From Opitutaceae bacterium (GTDB lineage Bacteria; Verrucomicrobiota; Verrucomicrobiia; Opitutales; Opitutaceae), in NCBI GenBank assembly GCA_005792355.1, contig SXSC01000245.1, positions 1 to 64,000 on the forward strand: 64,000 bases of DNA, written 5' to 3'. The translations under genes were made by a program, and so were the position numbers. Shown one piece after another: positions 19,488 through 27,992 of this stretch; position 1 is the stretch's first letter; every line of letters starts with the position of its first letter. The notes under the pieces were generated by a model. It did not search any database. It was not told the DNA's origin and saw only the letters and a program-made list of their open reading frames with translations.

Positions 19488-19768
19488 ACCGGGCCGGCCT
19501 GTGAGGCATGTCGATCAACCATCGCCGTCGTGATTCAGGGCATGGCAGACTCAACCGGCGGCGCAATAGTTGTTGGCCTGCCGCACGTATTGGGCAACCG
19601 GATGCAAAGCCCGGCGGCCCGGCGTGGAGAATTTGCCACGGATTTGCCAGAAACCATGTTTTTGGCTTGTTTTCAGCGCACGTGATTGCACCTTTTTGCC
19701 TGTTCTAACTCACTAACAATCAACCTCAAGCCATACTCGACAAAGCTTTTCGGATTTTCGGGCGGAGC

Positions 19769-19793
19769 GGTTCGATTCCCCGTGGGGGCGCCA
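19769..19793. repeat. attR-like 25-bp direct repeat of the tRNA-Glu 3' end
   Basis: GGTTCGATTCCCCGTGGGGGCGCCA, identical to 17585-17609. Confidence 0.9.
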
Positions 19794-19800
19794 AAATTTT

Positions 19801-19836
19801 AACCCGCATGCTCGCGATGAGATGCGGGTTCTTTGT
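19801..19836 (+). terminator. Candidate terminator, probably the original tRNA-Glu terminator displaced by the island
   Basis: AACCCGCAT ... ATGCGGGTT stem followed by CTTTGTT, immediately after attR. Confidence 0.55.
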
Positions 19837-19985
19837 TGGTCATTCAGGGCTGAAACCTCGACCCAGGCGGTGCCGGTGGTCACCTCCGCCGTGGCAAAGC
19901 GGTCTGCGCCTCGCCCAGACTGCTTGAGTTGGATGGATTCGTCGGTTTGGGTGGAAACTGATCTGTAATCCTCGCCCCGCCAGCC

Positions 19986-22900
19986 ATGCCCCGTTCACGC
20001 ACTGTTTCCCATTGGAAAGCGCTCTGCCTGGCCGGGTTCATCCCGGCCGCGCTCCCCGCCGCAACCTACACCAATAATTTCAATTCATTCGCGGCCGACA
20101 CTCCCAACGGCGCGATTAACACGGCGCTCGTTCTGAGCGGGGGATTGCTCAACGGCGCGGCATCCAATGCCACCCTGATTTCCAATCGCAAGGACACCAA
20201 TGGCGCCGGGACGATCAATGTGGGCATCGTGAAGACGGGCGTCGGCTCCGCCGGTGCCATTGCCCTGCGGCTGGCGGACAAGGCGACGGGCAGCGCCACC
20301 GCCGCGCTGGTGCTGCCCGTCCTCGATGCCAATGCCACGGTGTCGGAGTTCACGGTCACGTTGAAATTGCTGATGGATCGGCCGGCCGGTGCGACTCCGG
20401 CGGATGGATTCAACCTCAGTTTTGGTCCGTCGCTGAGTGGTCTGGGCGGGGCGAGCGGACACGCTTCCGCCTATGGATTGGTGGTGAACTTCGACACCTA
20501 CCAGAATGCCACGAACGATCCTCGCAGCATCGAAATATTTGCGGATGGAAACAGCGCGGGAAATTTTCCCGCCACGAATCTCCCCGGGGGGAACTTCACC
20601 TACGATCAGACCTTCCGCACGGTGACGCTGCACTGGGATGCGGTCAACGGACTGGACCTCACCTACGATGGCCTCGCAATTTTCACCGATTTGCCGACGC
20701 CGGGTTTCATGCCGACGGTCGGCTGCAATTTCGCCATCAATGCCGCCACGGGCGGTTTGATGCAGGATGTATTTCTGGACGATCTTGCGATCACCACCGT
20801 CACCACCCCGGTGACGCCGGTCGCCACCGGCGGAGTGGTCATCGAGGAAATCATGGCGGACAACGCCTCGGGCCTGGAGGACGAAGATCTCGACCGGCCC
20901 GACTGGATCGATCTCTACAATGGCACCGCTGCTCCGGTCAGTCTGGCCGGGTGGCGCCTCGATTACACCAGCGCGCCCGTTTCCGCGCCCGGCACCACGC
21001 CTCCGCCCACCAGCTACCTGCTGCCCGATCTGACCATGGGCGCTTACGGCCATCTGGTCATTTTCGCCTCGGGCAAGAACCGTTTCACGAATGTCCGACC
21101 GCACGCTCACTTCACGCTGCGGAAGGAGGGCGGCACGCTGACGCTGGTGCGAGCCGATGGAGTGACCGCGGAGCACTCGCTGACCTACGGCCCGCAGGAC
21201 GAGGATGTAGCCTTCGGCGGACTGGGGTCGGCTCAGACGGCCGGGTATTTCGAAATCGCGACGCCGGGAACCACCAATCGCGGTCGCCAGGCGACCGGCC
21301 GCCGTTTGGCCGCACCGGTCTTCTTCCAGCCGGGCGTCGCGCCGCAGATGGATCAGCCGAGCGCGGTCGTCACCTCCGCCCTCACGCTGGGAATGCAATT
21401 GCCGGCCGGCGCCCCGGTCGGCGCCGAAATCCGCTACACGTTGAATACCTCGGAGCCAACCGAAACGTCGCTGCCCTACACCGCACCGCTCAACATCACG
21501 GCGGGCACGTGTGTCAAAGCGCGCGTCTTTGCTCCGGGCCACGTGCCGTCGAAAACCGGCAACCGCGCATTCATCTGGCTCTCCGGTGCCGCGGACCCCA
21601 ACGCCACCACGCTGGTCAACGTGGCGAGCAACTACAATGCCTCGGGCCAGCCGTTCAGCAGCACGCTGCCGGTCATCGTGATGGACAGTTTCCAGCGCAA
21701 CATCGACGGGCTGACCAATCCCCTCGGGCTGCGTCCCCATCGGTTTACGCAGGTGGCGGTGTATGACGTGAAGCCCGGGGTGAATCGGGCCAGCTTAGGC
21801 AACGCGCCCGATCAGATGCTGCGCGGCGGCCTGCACGTGCGCGGCCAGAGCTCCTCCGGCGAGGCGGAGCGGCCCTATGCGCTGGAGTTTTGGAAGGAGG
21901 ATGCCGACGACGATCGCAACGAGCCGCTGCTGGGCCTGCCGAGCCACAGCGATTGGATTTTGCAAAGCCTGACCTTGGACAAGTCGCTCCTGCGAAATTA
22001 TCTCATGCAGCAGGCCATGCTCGACGCCAACGGCCCGGGCGCGGGCGTGCGCTGCCGTTTCGTCGAGGTGATTTTCAACCAGGGCAACGGCACGCTCGAT
22101 TACGCCGACTACCGCGGCGTTTACCTGCTCATGGAAAAACCGTCCCGCGGGAAGGAGCGGGTCGACGTGGCCAAGCTCAACGGCAGCATGAGCGACCCGG
22201 CGCTGATCAACGGCGGGTTCATTTTCAAGAACGACAAGCTGCCGTACGACTACAAGATCAACGCCGCCTCCAATCCGGCCATCCCGGGCTCAAGCCGGGA
22301 CTACGACATCGCCGAGCCCGAACCGGTCACCGTCGCGCAGGCGAACGCCCTGGTCGGCTGGCTGAATCGCATGACGTCCGCCCTCGCCGCGCCGGACTTC
22401 AATCAACCTGCCAGTGCGAATTATTACGCGAAGTGGATTCATGAGCGCAGCTTCATCGACCGGACGCTCTGGCTTGAGCTGTGCAAAGAGGTCGATGCCT
22501 ACGTCTTCAGCTACTACTTCACCAAGGACCGCAATGGGCTGATGACCGCGTTTCCGCTCTGGGATGTCGATCGCAGCCTGGGCAACAGCAACTATGGGTA
22601 TTCGAACGCCTCCTTCGGAATGAAGTGGTGGGTGGCGGGCTCGAACTACACGTATTACACGCGGCTCGACGACGACCCGGAGTTCAACGATCGCTATTGG
22701 AACCGCTGGACCGCGTTGCGGCGCTCGCACTTCTCGAAGGAGACCCTGTTCGATCGCATCGAGTCGGTCTACACGCAGCTCACGGACGGGAGCCGCGCGG
22801 AGATCGTCAACACGGCAAACGCGGCCACCCTGGCCCTTCAGGTGCCGGCCGCCCGCCACTACCGGAAGTATCCCTACCTCGGAGCCAACACCTTCCCTGG

Positions 22901-25526
22901 CGGCCAGACCGGCCAGGCCAATCGCACCACGTGGCGGCAGGAGGTCGATGCGCTCAAATCGTGGCTGGCCGAACGATTGGATTGGATGGACGGCGCGCCG
23001 CAGACCATCAACCCGACGACTCTCGCGGAGCGACTCAAACCCACCGAGTTGATCGATGCCGTGACGGGACGGCCTCGCTACGGCGGCAATGTGCCGGTGG
23101 GATTCCAATTTCGCCTGAACAATCCGAATCCCGCCGGCGGCACCACCTATTACACGATCGATGGCGCGGATCCGCGACAGGTCGGTGGCGTGCTCGATGC
23201 GTCCGCCCTCCCGGCCACCACCGGCACCGTCGCCGCGTCCACGGTGCTCTCAGCCGGACAATCGTGGAAATGGCTGCTGCCCGCCGCCGCCCCGGCGAGC
23301 GATGCCAGCGGATTTTCGTGGACCGCCCCGTCCTACGCCGACGGCGCCTGGGGCACGGGAACCGCGCCCCTCGGTTACGGCGAAACGACCGGCCTCGCCA
23401 CGAATGTCTCTCCCGCCGCGCCAAATTATGCCGCGGCCACCGTCGAACCCGGCCCCGCCTACTTCCGCACGACGTTCAACGCCACGGACACCGCCGGTCT
23501 GACGAGTGCCTTTTTTGAAATCATGGCGGACGACGGCGCCGTGATTTACCTGAACGGTGTCGAGGCCGCCCGCATCAACTTTCCTCTCGCGCCCACCCCG
23601 GCCACCTACGGGCAGGAGGCGCTCGGGCCCATCGATCCGGGCAACAACTATGGGCCCATCGAGTCGATGTTCGTCGCCGTGCCATTTGATCGGATGCTCC
23701 TGCAAGAGGGCGTCAACACGCTGGCGGTTGAGGTCCACCAGGCGATCTACTCCTTCCCGCCCAATGCGGCCAACGCCTATCCGCGGAACGACTACTCCGA
23801 TCTGCGCTTCGACCTCCGCCTCGTCGGCCTGACGGCGTCGGCGCCCGGCCCCGCCCTCACGCTGGCGACGTCCGGTGCTCACACCGTTCGTGCTCGGATT
23901 AAAAATGGTGACAGCTGGTCGCCACTGACCGAGGCGACGTTCATCTCGGAAGCCGCGCCCGCGGACGCGGCGAACCTCGTCGTCAGCGAGCTGCACTACC
24001 ATCCCCCCGATCCGACGCCGGCCGAATTGGCGGCCGGATTCAACAATGGAAACGATTTCGAATTTATCGAGTTGCTGAACATCTCCCGCACGCAGACCGT
24101 CGATCTCAGCGGGGTGAAACTCGACGACGCGGTCTCGTTCGACTTCGGCACCGTGGCGCCGGCGTTGCGCCTTTTGCCTCCGGGCGGACGGATTATCATC
24201 GCGGAGAACGCCGCCGCGTTTGCGGCCCGGCTGGAGCCCGGAGCGCGGCCCGTGCTGGCGGGCGCTTTCGTGGGAAACCTCTCCAACAGCACCGAACAAC
24301 TGATCGTCCGCGCCGCGAGTGGTGCCATCATCAGACAATTCACCTATCGCGATTCCGCTCCCTGGCCGGAGGAGGCGGACGGCAGCGGCTACAGCTTGGT
24401 GCTCAGTAATCCGTTCGCGAACCCGAATCATTCGCTCGCGAGCAGCTGGCATGCGAGTCCCCCGGTCGCGCCGGCGAAGGCGACACCCGTGCCGCCCGCC
24501 CCGCTCCTGGCGACCCAGCCCACCGGGCAGACCGTTCTGTTGGGGAACAGCGCCACCCTCGCCGTTTCAGCAAATGGAACTGGATTCATCTGGTATCAAT
24601 GGATGAAAGACGGGGTGCCGGTCGAAGGCGCCACCAAGTCCACGTTGTCGCTGAACAGCACTTCGGCCGCGAACCTGGGCAACTACGCCGCGGTCGTGGC
24701 CAATGCCGGTGGCTCCATCGTGAGTGCGCCGGCGAGACTGGAAATCGTCACCGGCAGCGCACTTTCGAACATGTCCGTGCGCACGACGCTGGGCGCCGGG
24801 CAGACGCTCACCCTTGGCGCCGTCGTGGGCGGCGGGGCCAAAAACGTGCTCCTGCGGGCCGCCGGCCCCGCGTTGGCCGCGTTTGGACTCAGCGGCATGA
24901 CCGACCCAAGACTGGAGCTCTTTGCGGGCGGCAGCACGACACCGACCGCCGTCAACGACGATTGGTCAGGCTCGCTCGCCGGCGCATTTGCAGCGGTCGG
25001 CGCATTCGGTTTTCCGGCCGGTTCCAAGGATGCGGCGTTGAGCCAGGTGCTCACGGGAGCCTTTACGGTGCGAGCCTCGGGCACGGGGGCCGGGGTGATT
25101 TTGGTCGAGGCGTATGACACCGCCGGCGGCATCTCGCCGCGTCTGGTCAATCTCTCCGCCCGCAATCGCGTGGGCACTGGCGACGATATTCTCATCGCTG
25201 GATTCTCCATCACCGGCGCCGGCGGCAAACAGGTCCTGATCCGCGCCGTCGGCCCGACGCTCACGACGTTCGGCGTGCAAGGTCCGCTGGCCGATCCCAC
25301 CCTTCGGGTGATCGATGGCCGGGGCGTGGCCGTCGCCTCCAATGACAACTGGGCCGCCGCGCTGGCGTCGACGTTCGCCCAGGTCGGTGCCTTCCCCCTG
25401 ACGCCGGCGAGCCGGGACGCCGCTCTGCTGGTGACCCTGCCCGCCGGCGGCACTTACACCATCCAAGTTTCGGGAGTGAACAACAGCACCGGCGAAGCGC
25501 TGATCGAAGTCTACGAGGTTTTCTGA
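19986..25526 (+). CDS. Giant secreted protein (1846 aa): LamG-like, lamin-tail, CotH kinase-like, chitobiase C-terminal-like, Ig-like and C-terminal repeat domains
   Basis: VVIEEIMADNASGLEDEDLDRPDWIDLYNG (LTD), LRGGLHVRGQSSSGEAERPYALEFWKE and GGFIFKNDKLPYDYKI (CotH), VVSELHYHPPDPTPAE (LTD), Ig-like WYQWMKDGVPVEGATKSTLSL. Confidence 0.88.
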   Translation: MPRSRTVSHWKALCLAGFIPAALPAATYTNNFNSFAADTPNGAINTALVLSGGLLNGAASNATLISNRKDTNGAGTINVGIVKTGVGSAGAIALRLADKATGSATAALVLPVLDANATVSEFTVTLKLLMDRPAGATPADGFNLSFGPSLSGLGGASGHASAYGLVVNFDTYQNATNDPRSIEIFADGNSAGNFPATNLPGGNFTYDQTFRTVTLHWDAVNGLDLTYDGLAIFTDLPTPGFMPTVGCNFAINAATGGLMQDVFLDDLAITTVTTPVTPVATGGVVIEEIMADNASGLEDEDLDRPDWIDLYNGTAAPVSLAGWRLDYTSAPVSAPGTTPPPTSYLLPDLTMGAYGHLVIFASGKNRFTNVRPHAHFTLRKEGGTLTLVRADGVTAEHSLTYGPQDEDVAFGGLGSAQTAGYFEIATPGTTNRGRQATGRRLAAPVFFQPGVAPQMDQPSAVVTSALTLGMQLPAGAPVGAEIRYTLNTSEPTETSLPYTAPLNITAGTCVKARVFAPGHVPSKTGNRAFIWLSGAADPNATTLVNVASNYNASGQPFSSTLPVIVMDSFQRNIDGLTNPLGLRPHRFTQVAVYDVKPGVNRASLGNAPDQMLRGGLHVRGQSSSGEAERPYALEFWKEDADDDRNEPLLGLPSHSDWILQSLTLDKSLLRNYLMQQAMLDANGPGAGVRCRFVEVIFNQGNGTLDYADYRGVYLLMEKPSRGKERVDVAKLNGSMSDPALINGGFIFKNDKLPYDYKINAASNPAIPGSSRDYDIAEPEPVTVAQANALVGWLNRMTSALAAPDFNQPASANYYAKWIHERSFIDRTLWLELCKEVDAYVFSYYFTKDRNGLMTAFPLWDVDRSLGNSNYGYSNASFGMKWWVAGSNYTYYTRLDDDPEFNDRYWNRWTALRRSHFSKETLFDRIESVYTQLTDGSRAEIVNTANAATLALQVPAARHYRKYPYLGANTFPGGQTGQANRTTWRQEVDALKSWLAERLDWMDGAPQTINPTTLAERLKPTELIDAVTGRPRYGGNVPVGFQFRLNNPNPAGGTTYYTIDGADPRQVGGVLDASALPATTGTVAASTVLSAGQSWKWLLPAAAPASDASGFSWTAPSYADGAWGTGTAPLGYGETTGLATNVSPAAPNYAAATVEPGPAYFRTTFNATDTAGLTSAFFEIMADDGAVIYLNGVEAARINFPLAPTPATYGQEALGPIDPGNNYGPIESMFVAVPFDRMLLQEGVNTLAVEVHQAIYSFPPNAANAYPRNDYSDLRFDLRLVGLTASAPGPALTLATSGAHTVRARIKNGDSWSPLTEATFISEAAPADAANLVVSELHYHPPDPTPAELAAGFNNGNDFEFIELLNISRTQTVDLSGVKLDDAVSFDFGTVAPALRLLPPGGRIIIAENAAAFAARLEPGARPVLAGAFVGNLSNSTEQLIVRAASGAIIRQFTYRDSAPWPEEADGSGYSLVLSNPFANPNHSLASSWHASPPVAPAKATPVPPAPLLATQPTGQTVLLGNSATLAVSANGTGFIWYQWMKDGVPVEGATKSTLSLNSTSAANLGNYAAVVANAGGSIVSAPARLEIVTGSALSNMSVRTTLGAGQTLTLGAVVGGGAKNVLLRAAGPALAAFGLSGMTDPRLELFAGGSTTPTAVNDDWSGSLAGAFAAVGAFGFPAGSKDAALSQVLTGAFTVRASGTGAGVILVEAYDTAGGISPRLVNLSARNRVGTGDDILIAGFSITGAGGKQVLIRAVGPTLTTFGVQGPLADPTLRVIDGRGVAVASNDNWAAALASTFAQVGAFPLTPASRDAALLVTLPAGGTYTIQVSGVNNSTGEALIEVYEVF

Positions 25527-25901
25527 AGGCAGGGCAATCGGTTGCCCGCCACGCGCCGGAGATCGAGGGAGCGCGGGGAGAACGAGGCGTGGGATTGATT
25601 GCCTGCAGTGAAAACCGCACCGCCGCCGCCTTTGGCCGGAGGATCGACGGCGGTATTACCCAAGCGGGGTTTGGGCGTGCAACCTGGATGGAAAAAACAG
25701 CGCGGCCGGCGCCATGCCGGAGAGCAACAGCAAGATCAGTTTTCTAATCATCGTGGGAAGGTGAGCCCGGGACCGTCGGGCCTATGCGGGATGCGATTTT
25801 TGAATCCGGGCCGCAAACGAGAGCCGCCCGCCCGGCGAGTGGCAAGGCATCTTCGCGCCTGCGACGTTGCCAAGCGGGTCGCGCCGACCCAGGTTGGTCC
25901 G

Positions 25902-26891
25902 GTGATCGCGTCCATCGCATTCCGAAAATTCAAGGCGCTGCGGCAGACCCGGGTGGAGTTGTCGCCGTTCAATCTGTTCATCGGGCCCAACGGCAGCGGC
26001 AAGACGAGCCTGATCGAGGCCCTGCTGCGGCTGCGCACGCTGGTGGCGTTGCCGCCGAGCGAGGCGGCGTGGGCGCACCCGGTCGGGGGCCCGGAGATTG
26101 AGTTCCGGTTTGCGCCCCCGTACGACGGCCTCGCGGCCAAACTCGGCTGCGAGTCCGAGCTGGTCTGCGCCACCCTCCGCCTCGAGCCGCGGGACGCCCC
26201 GGGCTGGCCGGCCCTGCGCCAGGCGCTGTCGGGAATCCGCGGATACGTACTCGATCACCACGTGATGGCGCAACCCGCGCGGCGGGCGGAAGGCGCCCGG
26301 CTGGCGCGCGACGGCGCCAATCTCGCGGCGGTGCTGGCGCACCTGCGGACGGCCGCGCCGGCGGCCTTTGCGGAGTTCTCCGGCGAACTGTGGCGGATCG
26401 CGCCCGAGTTCCACGCCCTCGAGTTTCAGGACCTGCCGGAGGACCGCGTGGAGTTTGGACTGCGGCTGACGGAGGACGGCCTGGTGCCGGCGGCGGAACT
26501 GTCGCAGGGCACACTTTATCTGATCGCGGTGCTGGCCCTGGCGTTCGATCCGACGCCGCCGGGCGTCCTCTGCATCGAGGAGGTGGATCGTGGAATCCAC
26601 CCGCGGATGCTGCGGGAGATTCGCGATGCGTTGTACCGGCTCAGTCACCCGCAGGCGGGCCACCCGGGTCGTGGCGCGGTGCAGATCGTCACCACGACGC
26701 ATTCGCCGTACTTCATCGATCTGTTCCGGGATCATCCGGAGGAAGTGATTATCTCGCAGAAACACGGGCGGGCGGCGCGCTTCGAACGCCTGATCGATCG
26801 CCCGGACCTGCCGGAGCTGCTGCGGGAAGGTTCGCTCGGCGACATGTGGTTCAGCGGGATCCTGGGCGGCGTGCCGGACGAAGAGGTATGA
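25902..26891 (+). CDS. AAA (AAA_21/OLD-like) ATPase
   Basis: FRKFKALRQTRVELSPFNLFIGPNGSGKTSLIEALL (Walker A), GVLCIEEVDRGIHP (Walker B), TTTHSPYFIDLF; GTG start chosen from the beginning of the conserved domain. Confidence 0.88.
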   Translation: MIASIAFRKFKALRQTRVELSPFNLFIGPNGSGKTSLIEALLRLRTLVALPPSEAAWAHPVGGPEIEFRFAPPYDGLAAKLGCESELVCATLRLEPRDAPGWPALRQALSGIRGYVLDHHVMAQPARRAEGARLARDGANLAAVLAHLRTAAPAAFAEFSGELWRIAPEFHALEFQDLPEDRVEFGLRLTEDGLVPAAELSQGTLYLIAVLALAFDPTPPGVLCIEEVDRGIHPRMLREIRDALYRLSHPQAGHPGRGAVQIVTTTHSPYFIDLFRDHPEEVIISQKHGRAARFERLIDRPDLPELLREGSLGDMWFSGILGGVPDEEV

Positions 26892-27529
26892 AGGTTGCCC
26901 TTTTGAGCGAGTCGCCCGCGGACGAAGCGGCGTTGCGCGTGCTCGTCGAAGGGGTCCTGCGGCAATCGCCGAAAATCGTGGCCCCGGGGTTCCGGGCGCG
27001 CGGCTGGCCCCATGTGATTCAGCTCATGCCGGCGGTGCTCCGGCATCTGCACTTCAATACCGACACCGATCTGCTGGTGGTGGTCGTCGATTCGGATGAC
27101 TCGGTGGTGCACACGGCGGTGCATGAGGCCCCGGGGTATTTTCATCCGCACTGCCGGATGTGCCAGTTGCGGGCGGTGCATCGGCGGACGACGAAGCGGC
27201 TGCCGCCGATGCATGGGCGGCCGCAAGTGGTGCGGGCCGTGGGCGTGGCGGTGCCGGCCGTCGAGGCGTGGTACCTTTGCGGCCGCGATCCGGCGGTGAG
27301 CGAGGCGGCGTGGATCGCGGGACAGGAAGGCCCGGGGCCGCCGTATTCCCGCGCGGAGCTCAAGTATCGGGTCTACGGCACGGACCGGCCGAGCCTGCCG
27401 CTCGAGACGACGTGCGCGTTGCGCGAGGTGGAGCGACATCGGCCCGACCCGCGACGGCTCGAATATGATTTCCCGGGTTTTGCCGCGCTCGCGAACGATC
27501 TCCGGGCCGCTCTAAGCCGCGGAATTTGA
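26888..27529 (+). CDS. TOPRIM-like / DUF4276-like protein, partner of the ATPase
   Basis: MKVALLSESPADEAALRVLVEGVL, LLVVVVDSDDS acidic motif, VPAVEAWYL; ATGA overlap with the ATPase gene. Confidence 0.6.
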   Translation: MKVALLSESPADEAALRVLVEGVLRQSPKIVAPGFRARGWPHVIQLMPAVLRHLHFNTDTDLLVVVVDSDDSVVHTAVHEAPGYFHPHCRMCQLRAVHRRTTKRLPPMHGRPQVVRAVGVAVPAVEAWYLCGRDPAVSEAAWIAGQEGPGPPYSRAELKYRVYGTDRPSLPLETTCALREVERHRPDPRRLEYDFPGFAALANDLRAALSRGI

Positions 27530-27564
27530 ACAGAAGGAAACAGAGCGGACGAAGAGAGCTGCGC

Positions 27565-27688
27565 CTAGTTTGCCGACCGCAAAGTAGCGTGACAAGTAGC
27601 GGCGAGCGCCAGCGAGTGGAGCGCGCCGGTGGTCCACTCGCTGGCGCTCGCAGCTACACGTCACGAAAGTTATTGGTCGCGCCACTAG
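27565..27688 (+). repeat. 124-bp CTAG-bounded hairpin element, copy 1
   Basis: CTAG ends, 19-bp perfect arms GCGAGCGCCAGCGAGTGGA/TCCACTCGCTGGCGCTCGC around a 12-bp loop GCGCGCCGGTGG. Confidence 0.9.
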
Positions 27689-27698
27689 CCCGGACTTT

Positions 27699-27900
27699 TC
27701 ACACTCTTCTCTCCTGCGCCGCCACAGCCTGGTCAGAAATCTTGGCCGTGCTCTCAACCGTCTGGAGCGTCCGGGCTATTGGCAAAACCGCAGCGGTTTT
27801 GCCTTTTAGCCCGCATGAACTCGAAGGCAGCGCCGCAGGGTGATCGCGGCGGAAGCGGGACATGATTGAAAGGCAGTTTGAGTGTGAAAAATGCCGGCTC
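27699..27900 (-). repeat. Dispersed ~140-bp repeat, copy B, with micro-ORF 27699..27863
   Basis: Reverse complement reads GGCATTTTTCACACTCAAACTGCCTTTCAATCATGTCCCGC...CCTTCGAGTTCATGCGGGCTAAAAGGCAAAACCGCTGCGGTTTTGCC. Confidence 0.75.
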
Positions 27901-27992
27901 ACTGGCACCGGATCCAATCCCTTGGGCCGCAAAGGGGCCTGGCGCGGCTGAGCCGGTGGAAACGAAATCGCAAATAAATGCTTTGAACGGCG

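Larger units (their letters stand above)
17610..19793. mobile_element. Mini genomic island / integrative element remnant in tRNA-Glu with toxin-antitoxin cargo
   Basis: Bounded by the tRNA 3'-end duplication; contains AbiEi, truncated AbiEii, HigB and HigA; no intact integrase. Confidence 0.75.

Noticed and set aside
19508-19708. 66-aa ORF MSINHRRRDSGHGRLN inside the tRNA island
   Set aside because: No coding signature or recognisable homology; overlaps the candidate ATTTGCCA sites.
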